Notes: generated by a model not told the origin, from the sequence alone. A stretch of 64,000 bases of DNA from Rugalucina vietnamica (GCA_964017185.1 OZ024883.1:39920395-39984394); one strand, 5' to 3'. Counted from the stretch's first letter, positions 11,658 to 23,132 are shown. A program made the numbers and translations.

Positions 11658-12337
11658 ATTTGGTATTTTATTCTTGTACATGCGATTGTTTCTTGACCTG
11701 CCATAGAAAATAAACCGTTTGTATTTATTGAGGCATGTTAGGTTTACACCGCATGGTGCTTTTAAATTAACAAAACAAAAATGTAGTTTAATTAAACATG
11801 AAATTTCGTTTTAAGAATCTAGATCTCTATATGCAGACTTGGCTGAGAGTAGCCTGCCTAATATGCAGAATCAGTTTTGTCTGTCAAAACAGCTTTCCTA
11901 TGACGCTGCCAAATTATCATGTGAGAATGTTTTTATAAGAAGCGTGCCTTTAATACCTTGCGGCGACAGCCTAAATACGCTGGATGTCAGGTGTTGACCC
12001 CTGATCTAGTCATCCATGATGATCGTTTTAACTACCTTATAATCAGCAAAGCGTGAAAACCTACTTTCTGGTCGGCATTTCTGACCATGTCAGACAAAGA
12101 CCAGATTGTTTATCATTAAAACTGTATCAAGGTTGAACTGCATACTTGGATAAGAAGAATAACCGGTGGAAAATGGTGTTTCAGCGCTGTGCAGGTCATC
12201 ACCGCCCGGTTATATCTTTCATGATATATAAACTGTGAATATCAAAGTTTTTTTTTACCCAGCGAAAATGTATAAATATTCTAAATTCATTTATTTGGCG
12301 CGAATTACATTTAATTTCTATATAAAGAAAAACGTAT
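11658..12337. other. No gene seen
   Basis: Unassigned sequence; no frame or repeat recognised. Confidence 0.45.
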
Positions 12338-12585
12338 CATCAGGAAAACATGTCCGTGTAATATTTACCCCCTTATACCCCACTTTTATATAGCAAAACT
12401 GGGGTTTGCAGGGGTATACCTATTTTTCTTATTTTTGCTCCTTCGCCGAGGCGGTTCTAACGTGTACCCACAATCTATGTTTTGAGCAAAAATAAGAAAA
12501 ATATTGAGATTTTTCTACTGATTTTTTTTTCATTTTTTACAACTTTAAAAATCTCTGTATATTGCATGGGCATGTTTTCGTAATG
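12338..12585 (+). mobile_element. MITE-1 copy lacking the left half of its core palindrome
   Basis: Both ends are present. The sequence jumps from TTTTTGCTCC straight into TCGCCGAGGCGGTTCTAACG, so one arm of the palindrome is deleted exactly up to the centre, as expected for slippage across a hairpin. Confidence 0.85.
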
Positions 12586-13171
12586 TGTCTTTCACATTCG
12601 GATCCTGATAGCCTTCTAAATTTATTTTAACAATATGATAACTACTGCGCAAATATTTTCTAAAGGGGAACAACACGTTTATACTCCATATAAGGTTACA
12701 AACAACTAATGAAGTCTATTAAAATATACAGCTTCTTAAATTATCTTGAAAATGCAAAGGCGTGTCCGCGTCTGCAAGACGAATGATTTTGTTTACGTTG
12801 GTTCTCTGTTATATCCTATATAATATCATCCGAAGTGACATGGGGGTAGCAGATGAATACCCCCGGTCCCTGCGTCATGCATTTAGTCTTTTAAAATCAA
12901 GTTTTCACACAGAGAAAGCTACAGAGAAAGCTGCTAAAGTAAAGCGATGAAATCTTTAATCCCTAAAACAACTGTCCCCAGGCAACACTGACATTACCTG
13001 GACAGATTAGCCGAATGATAATCGAATATCGCCGGCCAATATCGGATATTATCGGAGAGTCTCCGTAAATTTACCTGAGCGCTAGTGAAATCGATTGCTC
13101 GCTTATGTGCCTATATTGAAATACGACAAAAGTTCCGGTTGGCAACCTAACTTGGCATTATTCAACATTCT
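12586..13171. other. No gene seen
   Basis: Contains a tandem pair of the decamer-like AAAGCTACAGAG at about 12,917 and nothing else I can support. A short open frame near 12,762 has no protein hallmarks. Confidence 0.45.
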
Positions 13172-13453
13172 CATTACGAAAACCAGTCCATGCAATATAC
13201 AGCATTGTTTCAGCTGTACTAATAAAAATTTCTAGATTTTTTATTACTATTTTTCTTATAATTGCTCAAAACATAGATTGCGGGTACACGTTAGAACCAC
13301 CTCGCCGAGGCGGTTCTAACGAGTACCCACAATCTATGTTTTAGAACAAAAATCAAAAATGAGAAAAATATGTATACCCCTGCATACCCCAATTTTACTA
13401 TTCAAAAGTGGGGTTTAGTGGGGTATGCATTTCACAGACATGTTTTCATGATG
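13172..13453 (-). mobile_element. MITE-1 copy with full core palindrome
   Basis: Ends CATTACGAAAACCAGTCCAT and ACATGTTTTCATGATG. The core reads inward from AACATAGATTGCGGGTAC through CCTCGCCGAGG and out again through GTACCCACAATCTATGTT, about 75 bases of near-perfect dyad symmetry. One of the best copies for deriving the family structure. Confidence 0.9.
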
Positions 13454-14155
13454 TATAGTGAAATTATGTGACGCTTATTTCAGACTATGGAAGTTTTTGT
13501 GGATGAAGGGAGGCAATCCAACCAGTGAATTTTCATCCAAGGAAAATTTAAATAACTGTTTGTAGTATAAGTTAATACAATTGAGCGCGGATTTGACAGA
13601 AGCGACCTTTGGACACTCTTACTTTTCATCCAATGAAAATATATATATATAAAAAGAAAGAAAGAAAATAAAAAGCCCTGCAGGCATGCATGATACCCCC
13701 GCCCCCCCCCCCCCCCAAGGGAAATCCATTCACTTCAAATGTACACAATACCACATTGAAATTCAGAATAAAATCAGAAAATTAATCAAATCAGAAAACT
13801 ATGATCATTAACCCAATTTTTTCATCTGAAGAAATATTGTAGTGTTACAACACTTACGCTTTACATTATTCAAGGGTCTTAACTCAGGCTAGAAATTTCA
13901 GAAAACAAATGAATGAGGTTTTCTCAACATGTATCTTATTAATAAAAGTACAATCATGTACAAAATCACTAAAAAGTGTGCTTTTTAAACTGAAAATATA
14001 GGATAAAAGTCATTTTCAAAAAAAAAATCAATAGCTCTGTTAAAAATTCACAAAATATGAAATACTACCATCCAAGCCTACATCTTGACAATGTATGTGC
14101 CACAAAAATTTATCAAAATCCATACATTTGTTCATATCAAAAGTTATCAAGCAAA
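13454..14155. other. No gene seen
   Basis: AT-rich DNA with a poly(C) tract at about 13,698-13,718. Confidence 0.45.
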
Positions 14156-14157
14156 AC

Positions 14158-14460
14158 ACAATTTTGAACAGAAATCAAAGCCGTAACTCTGTAGTTAAGG
14201 AGCAAAATTTACTTATCTGCAATCCCATAATGCTCCTCCGCAATATCAATTCTTATGCATAGTTTGAAGGAAATGGGCCTAAAGACGCTCAAGATATAAC
14301 GCGGAAACGGAATTTTAGCATACAAAAGGGTTATAATGCGGAAAATTACCCAATCTACAATCCCAAACCACTCCTTCCTGACATCAACTATTACACAAAG
14401 TTTAAAGAAAATCGGCCAAGAAATGCTCAAGACATGGAGCGGAATCGGAATCGCTGACGG
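14158..14460. repeat. Internally duplicated dispersed repeat
   Basis: Two related segments, about 14,215-14,330 and 14,335-14,455, share CAATCCCA..CTCCT, ATAGTTTGAAGGAAAT-like text and AAGA(C/T)GCTCAAGA..GCGGAA. A GGACGGATGG-type tail leads into the microsatellite downstream. A decayed two-unit tandem element, class unknown. Confidence 0.5.
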
Positions 14461-14556
14461 ACCGACGGATGGATGGATGGTTGGATGGATGGATGGGTTT
14501 TGCTTGAGTGTGTGGGTGGATGGATGGATAGATGGACAGACAGAGGGGTGGACGGC

Positions 14557-14557
14557 A

Positions 14558-14635
<78 letters not shown>

Positions 14636-14697
14636 TCTTAGTTCGAATAAAGGTACTTATTTATTTATTTATTATTTATTTATTTATTTATTTATCC
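14557..14697. repeat. (GATA)n and (TTTA)n microsatellites
   Basis: About 19 uninterrupted GATA units to 14,634, then a separate TTTA run at 14,658-14,694. A GGATGGATGG run precedes them from about 14,465. Confidence 0.95.
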
Positions 14698-14738
14698 GTA
14701 TTCATTTTTGCCTCGTTATGAGGAGATATGAAGCGATA

Positions 14739-15011
14739 TGGGCCACTGCATGAGAAAACCAGAAATATGCATATGCGAAAATAAAGGTTCAGATCAGCTT
14801 CGCTGCGAAAATAAACGTTCAGATCGGCTTCACGGTAACCGCGAAGCTGATCAGCGTCTTTAATTGTTTACCCTACACGAATAGTAAAATTCCTTACTTT
14901 CTAAATCGGAAATTTCAAGCTTCTTAGCTATATTCTGTCGCTGTACAGCCCGTTTTGAGTCGGACCTGGTCGGAAACCCGGACTGTTGGTTTTTTGTCAG
15001 ACTAAGGCTCA
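14739..15011 (-). mobile_element. MITE-2 copy with partly doubled core
   Basis: Begins TGGGCCACTGCATGAGAAAACC and ends in the inverse form GTCAGACTAAGGCTCA. The CAGATCAGCTTCGC and CAGATCGGCTTCACGG segments repeat about 35 bases apart, showing local duplication of one palindrome arm. Confidence 0.85.
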
Positions 15012-15178
15012 GATATCATCATGAATAATTTATACAGTTTTGAAGACCATAATTCATTAAGTTAACATTCTAGATCACACCGTAAAATTAATGTTTGAGC
15101 TAACAATCAAAGTTTGGTACAATCAATAAATAAGACCAGGTCCAATTTAAGTTCACCAAAAGGTCAATCGATCAACTT

Positions 15179-17142
15179 GGTTTTCCTGACATAATATCTC
15201 GTCCAAACGGATTAATAAACCGTTTGCACGAATTCATATCCCGTTTGCTCGAATTAATATGTCGTTTGTACGAATTAATATCTCGTTTGCACGGAATAAT
15301 ATCCCGTTTGAACGAATTGATATCCCGTTTGCTCGAATTAATATCTCGTTTGCACGGATTAATATCCCGTTTGAACGAATTCATATCCCGTTTGCTCGAA
15401 TTAATATATCGTTTGCACGGATTAATAAACCGTTTGTAAGAATTCATATCCCGTTTGAACGAATTAATATGTCGTTTGTACGAATTAATATCTCGATTGC
15501 ACGGATTAATATCCCGTTTGAACGAATTGATATCCCGTTTGCTCGAATTAATATATCGTTTGCACGGATTAATAAACCGTTTGCACGAATTCATATCCCG
15601 TTTGCTCGAATTAATATGTCGTTTGTACGAATTAATATCTCGTTTGCACGGATTAATATCCCGTTTGAACGAATTGATATCCCATTTGCTCGAATTAATA
15701 TATCGTTTGCACGGATTAATATACCGTTTGCACGAATTCATATCCCGTTTGCTCGAATTAATATATCGTTTGCACGGATTAATATACCGTTTGCACGAAT
15801 TCATATGCCATTTGCTCGAAATAATATGTCGTTTGCACGAATTAATATACCGTTTGCACGGAATAATATACCGTTTGCACGAATTCATATCCCGTTTGAT
15901 CGAATTAATATGTCGTTTTTACGAATAAATATCTCGTTTGCACGGATTAATATTCCGTTTGAACGAATTGATATCCCATTTGCTCGAATTAATATATCGT
16001 TTGCACGGATTAATATACCGTTTGCACGAATTCATATCCCGTTTGCTCGAATTAATATATCGTTTGCACGGATTAATAAACCGTTTGCACGAATTCATAT
16101 CCCGTTTGCTCGAATTAATATGTCGTTTGTACGAATTAATATATCGTTTGCACGGATTAATATCCCGTTTGAACGAATTGATATCCCGTTTGCTCGAATT
16201 AATATATCGTTTGCACGGATTAATAAACCGTTTGCACGAATTCATATCCCGTTTGCTCGAATTAATATGTCGTTTGTACGAATTAATATATCGTTTGCAC
16301 GGATTAATATCCCGTTTGAACGAATTGATATCCCGTTTGCTCGAATTAGTATATCGTTTGCACGGATTAATATACCGTTTGCACGAATTCATATGCCATT
16401 TGCTCAAAATAATATGTCGTTTGCACGAATTAATATACCGTTTGCACGGAATAATATACCGTTTGCACGAATTCATATCCCGTTTGATCGAATTAATATG
16501 TCGTTTGTACGAATAAATATCTCGTTTGCACGGATTAATATTCCGTTTGAACGAATTGATATCCCATTTGCTCGAATTAATATATCGTTTGCACGGATTA
16601 ATATACCGTTTGCACGAATTCATATCCCGTTTGCTCGAATTAATATGTCGTTTGCACGGATTAATAAACCGATTGGACGAATTCATATCCCGTTTGTTCG
16701 AATTAGTATGTCGTTTGTACGAATTAATATCTCGCTTGCACGGATTAACATCCCGTTTGAACAAATTGATATCCCGTTTGCTCGAATTAATATATCGTTT
16801 GTACGGATTAATAAACCGTTTGCACGAATTCGTATCCCGTTTGCTCGAATTAGATGTCGAATTAATATGTCGTTTGTATGATTTAATATCTCGTTTGCAC
16901 GAATTAATATCCCGTTCGAACGAATTGATATCCCGTTTGCTCGAATTAATATATCGTTTTTACGGATTAATATACCGTTTGCACGAATTCATATCCCGTT
17001 TGCTCGAATTAATATGTCGTCTGTACGAATTAATATCTCGTTTGCACGGATTAATATCCCGTTTGAACGAATTAATATCGCGTTTGCACGACATATATTT
17101 TTCATAAAAAAATTATTGCGTGTCCTAAAGATACCACCGTAA
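15179..17142 (-). mobile_element. Satellite-core element, copy 2 (inverted)
   Basis: Same flanks as copy 1 but reversed: GTTTTCCTGACATAATATC at the left, CGTGTCCTAAAGATACCACC at the right. The array is more than twice as long as in copy 1, so array length varies while the ends are fixed. Confidence 0.75.
15192..17094 (-). repeat. 21-bp satellite array, about 90 units, 147-bp higher-order period
   Basis: Same unit as at 7,968, reverse-complemented. The marker CGGATTAATATCCCGTTTGA recurs at 15,355, 15,502 and 15,649 (147 bases each), and a close variant at 15,943 (294, twice 147). A block of several hundred bases near 15,660-16,000 reappears near 16,350-16,620, showing larger duplications inside the array. 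Long open frames here, up to 540 codons in one frame, are an artefact of a stop-free 21-base unit. Confidence 0.95.
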
Positions 17143-17605
17143 AAATACGACTGGCATATGCATGTTACATATTCCTGACCCTATTTGATAGAGACCTTGA
17201 TATATAGATAATTATTACAACACGTTTTGATATACATTATTTTAAGCTGACATGCAGCTTACATTGAAGGAATTGTGAATGTGCAAATCATGCAAAAGGA
17301 AAGACAGAGTTATAAGTATAAACAGTAATTACAGTGTATACTCACGATTATGACCTGCATGTAACCTAACCATAAACTATGTAAGATTATCTTATACATT
17401 GTATATACATATGTACTATATTAATCGATTTTTCTACCCTTGTGACAGTCTTGTGACCGACTTTCATTAAAGATAGGCAAATTGTTAATGTAAATAAATA
17501 TTACTGAAAATCACATGAGCCTCGATTGAGTTTTCAACCTGACAACTTCACAACATTTCATAATACGCCTTTATACATAGCTGTACAACTTCAAACATTC
17601 CAGTT
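17143..17605. other. No gene seen
   Basis: AT-rich spacer between the satellite element and a MITE-1 fragment. Confidence 0.45.
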
Positions 17606-17705
17606 CAAAACAAAGCTTGCGGGTACGCTATAACCGCCTCGACAAGGCCGCTTTAAACTATGTTTTGAAGTAAACATGAAAAACAAAATGTATACACATG
17701 TGCAA
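17606..17705 (-). mobile_element. MITE-1 fragment (core region)
   Basis: Shows GCGGGTACGCTATAACCGCC, a damaged centre (TCGACAAGGCCG) and ATGTTTTGAAGTAAACATG. Ends are not recognisable. Confidence 0.6.
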
Positions 17706-17827
17706 CATTTTACTTAATTATAAAAGTGTAGAATCTGAATAGTTTTGCTGGTTTGACCTTCCCCCACCCACTTTTTTTTCATATAGTGATTGAAGGTCTT
17801 TTTGTTTAATCATTTGAATTGGAACTC

Positions 17828-19003
17828 ATGGCTTCAGGTTTTGTCGGTCCAACTGTGGGGCGGTTGACTTGTCGGGTTGGAAAAGAGCTGGTATGTTGTT
17901 TCCATACACCGAAGTCTTGTCCGCTGCTCCTCAGGTTGGCTTTGTTGTTGGTTTTCGGGCTCTGTGTTTGGAAGTGGACAACATCAGGAGATATTTTGGA
18001 TGGAAACCAGGACTGTAATATAGGATTTGGAAATTCAGTTGGGAGAATTGCTCAGAGTTTGGCCTTTACAAGGAAAATTGGTAACCGAAGAGGCTCCGAA
18101 GGATTACGCAGTTTCAATCCTTCACAGGGAACAAACTTGATGATTCTTATTATTTTGGCTGGAGATATCGAAATGAACCCAGGCCCCAGGTTCCAGTGCC
18201 GCACGTGCAAGAAGTATTGCAAGGCGGCCGAGAAAGCAGTTAAATGTGAAGATTGCGAGAAACGCTTCCATGCGTCTTGCGTAAATCTTGGTCCCGTTGA
18301 GTTACAAAAGATTGAGTCGGATAATGATTCTTGGTATTGTTCAAACTGCAAAGCTGAGTGCAGCCTATGCAGTGGTGCTGTTTTGAATTCCCATAAGGCT
18401 GTCCAGTGTGACAAATGTGAAATGTGGGTGCATAATAACTGTTCTTTTATGTCAGACTCAGAGTATGAAACAATGCAAAACTCAAACTGTACATGGATTT
18501 GCCCAAAATGTGACTTTTTCAATTTCTCATACTCTTTTTTCAATGAACAGTTTAACTTGGAAAGTGAAAATAGGTTTGACCTACTTGCAAAAGGTCATGA
18601 AACCAAGTCCACTGAAACCTTGACTAGCAAAAACAGTTTTATTAGTGGTCTGAAATTTTCCAGTATCAACATAAACAGTATAAGAGGCAAAAAACTTGAG
18701 TTGTTGGCCTTCATTGATTTTCATCAATCTAAGATTTTGGCGATTCAGGAGACAAAAATTGACAATTCCATATTAACGTCTGAATTATTTCCGGAATCTT
18801 TTCCATACAGCGTGTACAGAAAGGATAGTACCTTAAATGGTGGTGGTGTTATGCTTCTTGTGCACAAGGACATCCCACACATGCCCCTCACAGAATTGGA
18901 CAATGACTCAGAGTCGGTTTGGGTCAAACTTTTTGTAAATAAGAAAACACACTTTGTGGCCACCTGTCGATGGTCATTTACCAGTATCGGACAATGGAAA
19001 TGA
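17828..19003 (+). pseudogene. LINE protein, N-terminal part: 2A peptide, two PHD-like fingers, start of endonuclease
   Basis: I start at the ATG at 17,828; nine bases upstream is only a TTG. Residues about 34-52 are a hydrophobic stretch (LLLRLALLLVFGLCVW). Residues 112-120 (18,161-18,187) read GDIEMNPGP, the canonical 2A recoding motif, preceded by the hydrophobic MILIILA. Residues about 124-175 and 178-230 are two zinc fingers of PHD type (CRTC, CEDC, FHASC, WYCSNC; then CSLC, CDKC, WVHNNC, WICPKC). The endonuclease begins at FSSININS and shows LAIQETKI and NGGGVMLLV. Known 2A action would separate the hydrophobic leader from the finger-endonuclease-RT part during translation. The frame is lost near 18,960. 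Confidence 0.85.
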
Positions 19004-19029
19004 CTTATTGAATTCCCTGGAAAAGTTTG

Positions 19030-19749
19030 ACAATTTATTTAGAGAACAGCTTGACAAAATCAAAAATATTAATAAAGGCAACAAGCCCCCCCTTAATTCA
19101 CGTTTTAGGTGATTTCAACTTTAGAGATATTGTATGGCCAGACAGACTCAGCAAATCTGGGTCATCATTGAGTCAGACGGAGGGTCAGATTTTGATAGAT
19201 ATCATGAATGACCACGGTTTGGAACAATTAGTCAATTTCCCCACCAGAGAAAGAAATACTTTGGACTTAATTTTGACCTCTCTTCCTGGTCAGTTTGCAG
19301 ACATTCATTCCCCGGATACGCTCAGTGATCATGACATTGTTTCTGGCACTTTGAAAATTGCTATCCTCCCAATAAAGAAACCTAGGAGAAAAGTGTATCG
19401 TTATCAGAAAGGTGATTATGAATCTATGAGAGCAGAAACACTTAAATTTGCAAAGGAAAGATACTTCAACGGATACTCAGATACTCGGTCGGTCCAGGAA
19501 AATTTCAATCTCATTACATCGTTTATTCAGGAATCGGCAGATAAACATATCCCCTTAAAAACTAGTCGCTCAGTTTCCTCTGTCCCTTGGATAACACCTG
19601 AAATAAGGAGGAAGATTCGCAGAAAAAATGCAACTCATGCAAAGGCTAAAAAGACTGGTAGTGCAAAATTTAGATCTAAATTTGAATCTTTACGGAAAGA
19701 GATCAAAGCTGATATCAGGAAGCAGCATGATCTTTACGTGAACAACTAG
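19030..19749 (+). pseudogene. LINE protein, endonuclease C-terminal half and linker
   Basis: After the frame change the endonuclease resumes with HVLGDFNFRDIVW and LSDHDIVSG, the catalytic GDFN and SDHD boxes of apurinic-type LINE endonucleases. A basic linker follows (PWITPEIRRKIRRKN). The first twenty codons in this frame are out of register because of a shift at the C7 run near 19,086. It ends at a TAG at 19,747 that interrupts otherwise continuous coding (next codons VGDVKANPRDFY are in the same frame). Confidence 0.85.
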
Positions 19750-21500
19750 GTAGGAGATGTTAAGGCTAATCCTAGAGATTTTTACATGTACATAAACAGT
19801 CAGAAAAAAGATACCCAAGGTATTCCCCCGTTGAAAAAGAGAAATGGAAGTGGAATTGCACAATCCGAATTTGAGAAGGCGGAAGAATTTAATGGTCAGT
19901 TCTCGGATGTTTTCACTAAAAGTGAATACAAACAGGTCCCTCTTATGGATAGATCTGCCCCATTCATGCATTATATTGTGGTCACAAAGGAAGGGGTGAC
20001 CAAACTTCTCAAAGGTCTAAATCCGTCTAAAGCCTTAGGGCCTGATGAGCTTCATCCCAGAGTCCTAAAGGAACTGGCTGTGGAATTAGGGCCGGTATTC
20101 GCCCATCTCTTCCAGCAGTCAATTGATACAGGTGAAATTCCTAAAGAATGGTCTCTTGCTAATATTTGCCCCCTGTTTAAGAAGGGCGACAGGTCACTTG
20201 CCCGCAATTACCGCCCTGTTTCTTTGACATGCATTCCTTGTAAGCTTCTTGAACATATTGTATGCTCAAATATTATGGCCCATCTTGATGAACATGAACT
20301 CTTGTCGGACAGGCAACACGCATTTAGGAAATGGCATAGCTGTGAAACTCAGTTGACTACAGTGATAAATGACTGGGCCAAAATCTTAGACAAAAAAGGC
20401 CAGGTCGACACTTTTATACTCGATTTTGAAAAGGCTTTTGATACTCCTCCCCATGAACTCCTTAAAAGCAAATTGTTTAGCTATGGAATAGGTGGAACAA
20501 CACTGAATTGGATAAATGCTTTCCTTTGTTTCCGACAACAAAGGGTAGTGGTTAATGGTATTAAATCGGATTGGGCTCCAGTTGTCTCGGGTGTCCCTCA
20601 GGGCACCGTTCTCGGCCCCTTGCTGTTTTCCTTGTATATAAATGACATCTCTGCAGACATTGAGTCTGAAATAAGACTCTTTGCTGATGATTGTGTTTGC
20701 TATCGTGAAATCAAGAATGAAGAGGATACATTGAAACTTCAGAGAGACATTGATCGTTTAGCAGTTGGGCTAGGAAATGGGGAATGAGATTTCAACCCGT
20801 CAAATGCAACATGATGCAGCTGACAAATAAACGGTCTAGTAAGATACAGGCTAACTACACCCTTGAGGGCACTTTACTGGAAAACGTTGAAAGCATAAAA
20901 TACCTGGGTGTAACTATCACAAATGATTTGAAATGGAATACTCATATTTCCAATGTCTGTACGAAGGCTAACAGAACTCTCGGATTCTTAAGGAGAAATT
21001 TGTATTCTTGTCCCCCAGATGTGAAAGAAGCTGCTTATAAAGGACTGGTGCGGCCGGTCCTGGAATATGGAAGCTCAGTTTGGGACCCTCACACTCATGG
21101 CCTCCAGGAAGAACTGGAAAAGGTACAAAATCGTGCGGCAAGGTTTGTGACGGGAAACTATGTTTTTGAAACTGGGAGCATGACTGGCATTTTAGGTCAA
21201 CTGAAATGGGAATCTCTTAAGAAAAGGAGGAAGGATAGTAGACTCATATTGCTATACAAAGGTCTAAAGGGTAAAGCCAGAATACCCACAGATGACCTTA
21301 TCCCAAAGAATAGGCGTTGTAGAAATCAACACTCTTTGGCTTTTCAGATACCTTCAGCTAGCAAAGAAGCGTACAAAAGTAGTTTCTTTCCACAGACTAT
21401 CAGGGACTGGAATGACCTGCCTGATTCACTTATCTCCTCTGCTGAAATGTCTGATGACTGTGTGTCCAAGTTCGCTACACTCGTGCGTTCAAGGGACTAA
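19750..21500 (+). pseudogene. LINE reverse transcriptase and C-terminal region
   Basis: The RT fingers and palm are clear: LNPSKALGPDELHPRVLKE, LFKKGDRSLARNYRPVSLT, FILDFEKAFDTPPHELL (first catalytic Asp), SGVPQGTVLGPLLFSLYIND, and RLFADDCVCY (catalytic FADD box). Just before 20,784 one base is missing, moving the thumb segment (WGMRFQPVKCNMM, then YLGVTITNDLKWNTHI) into another frame. The C-terminus ends at 21,500 with the conserved WNDLPDSL region typical of CR1-group elements. Confidence 0.9.
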
Positions 21501-21559
21501 TTTCTCCCCCATCCGAACCCCTGGTGAAATAATGTCATTTGGCGTGTCACCAGTAAACT

Positions 21560-21581
21560 ATTCAGATTCAGATTCAGAGTT
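21560..21581 (+). repeat. LINE 3' tail microsatellite (GATTCA)3
   Basis: Short hexamer run directly after the LINE 3' untranslated region; marks the 3' terminus. Confidence 0.7.
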
Positions 21582-21851
21582 AAAAGGGTACACATTTCAC
21601 GGATATCTAAGTAATCAACCAATCTCCTCAGCTCGAAAATAAAAATTGTCGAATAATTCATATGCTATGAGAATATGTATAGAAATTTGCTTTTACACGA
21701 CAAAGCATATGAACTGGGACACGTTGGCCTTGAATTTATTAATTTGAAGTACCCGTTTATCTGTTCGTCTGTCTGTCTGTCTGTCTGTCTGCATATCGCG
21801 TCCTCGTCTGATAACGTAAACTCCATAACAATAGCTAAATGGAAGGTTCAA

Positions 21852-22085
21852 GGGATGTCACAATATGGGTAGTGACTGGATAGCCTAGAGATAAATGCGT
21901 CCGTCGGTGGTTCGATATCCAATGGCGCCGGGTAGTGTCAACGAGCAAGGCACTTTTACTCCCCATGCTATTGATACCCAGGAAACGTTGCTTCCATCCG
22001 GACCTGACCAAAAATTGCTTACTGGAAAGTTACAATAGCATTTAAAATAGTGGAAGGTGCAGCGTGCCAAACTCAATTATTATAC
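21852..22085 (+). mobile_element. Probable tRNA-headed SINE, degenerate
   Basis: An A-box-like TAGCCTAGAGATAAATGCGTCC and a B-box-like GGTGGTTCGATATCC lie 20 bases apart. They are followed by CGAGCAAGGCACTTTTACTCCC, a phrase common in animal SINE bodies. No poly(A) tail or clear target duplication. Distinct from the SINE at 6,411. Confidence 0.5.
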
Positions 22086-22335
22086 CTCATAAATATTCTT
22101 TGGCTGAGTTTTGATTTTGATTGGTCCGGAGCAGGTCACGCGGAGGGTGCTATTCTGTCATGTCGCATGATCATATTACCCTCTGACGTCATATCCACCT
22201 AAATGTGAAGTTGCACGTGTAGTAACATGCCATTGTAATGTGGCATGTCACTACGCCCGAGGGCAATATAACCTGTCGAGGGTGAACAAATCGTCATGTC
22301 ACCCTCACTCAAGGGCAACAATTGTATAATATCAC
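22086..22335. repeat. Unclassified repeat with internal inverted motifs
   Basis: Several mirrored words (GGGTGAC/GTCACCC, GACATGCCAC/GTGGCATGTC, ATGTCGCATG) over 250 bases suggest a foldback or foldback-derived element. Confidence 0.35.
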
Positions 22336-23132
22336 AGCGAAATGGAACATCACAATAAATAAACTTATGTATCCAATGGTGAGCACCAATGTCAAAATTG
22401 AACACAACAAGGTATTTGCCATTGAAATGCATTTGCTCTAAATATTTGCAACTGGACAGAAATATCAAGTTAGGTTCTTGTTTCTTATCTGTTTTTCGGT
22501 TTAACTATTTTATGGTAGCCGGATTATCATCATCAGAGATTTGGAATTTAATTGTAACAATGCCTGATTGCTCTTGCCTTACTTTTTACAATAACATATA
22601 TACAAAAGCATGCCGTCAAAAGTCATTTGCACCAATTTATTTGCTTAACCTTTTCTACATCTCGGTTTTTAATTAGTTTAAACGCCCGGGACGTCCCTTG
22701 CATCTGTTTAACATTGCGCAAGCTTTGGTTTGCTTTGTTGTCGGCTATTTACTTTTAATAAAGAATCCAGTTTATGTTTTGAAACAGTCTTGACAGCCGT
22801 TGCTTCTTGCGCATATTATACATGTACCTACTATCAATAAGGCTCGATCGGAGACGACAGATGGAACAAGAATAAACCTCGTATCGTACTATGCTAATAA
22901 AAGTCTGTGGGCAAATTCAGAATGGCCACATTTGTAAATACATGTATGCCCTGAAAAACTTCAATATGTTCCAAAATTGCCCCAAGGAAAGCCACGTATG
23001 ACAGCCACGTCTTGTCCTTCGAACCATTTTTCTCGTTAAAATCAAACATTGTCGAGCATTTGGTTTCATACCAAAAGTATTTTTTTCCATAATTATAAAA
23101 TATAAATAAAATCTTCTTTGCCAGAACTTGAT
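22336..23132. other. Upstream region of the EF-hand gene; nothing firm seen
   Basis: AT-rich. A pyrimidine tract and AG (CTTCTTTGCCAG at 23,112-23,123) ten bases before the ATG could be the acceptor of a 5' untranslated intron. I do not mark a promoter. Confidence 0.35.

Larger units (their letters stand above)
17760..21575 (+). mobile_element. CR1-like LINE, near full length, defective
   Basis: The element encodes, in order, an N-terminal segment with a 2A peptide, two PHD-like fingers, an apurinic-type endonuclease and a reverse transcriptase. It ends with a short tandem tail (three GATTCA units, 21,563-21,580) in place of poly(A), as CR1-group LINEs do. Coding is broken by at least four lesions: a frame change near 18,960, another at a run of seven C near 19,086, an in-frame TAG at 19,747 and a one-base loss near 20,770. 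It is about 3.8 kb and lies between MITE fragments. The CR1/L2 superfamily assignment is by motif; the exact clade needs a tree. Confidence 0.9.

Noticed and set aside
15259-16881. A 540-codon open frame of heptads such as FARINIP, and similar frames on both strands
   Set aside because: It follows from a 21-base repeat unit without stops. Comparable frames exist on both strands of both arrays and there is no start context, splice or conserved non-repeat domain.
18052-18543. A 163-codon frame antisense to the LINE
   Set aside because: Antisense shadow of the PHD/2A region; the sense strand shows clear domain motifs.
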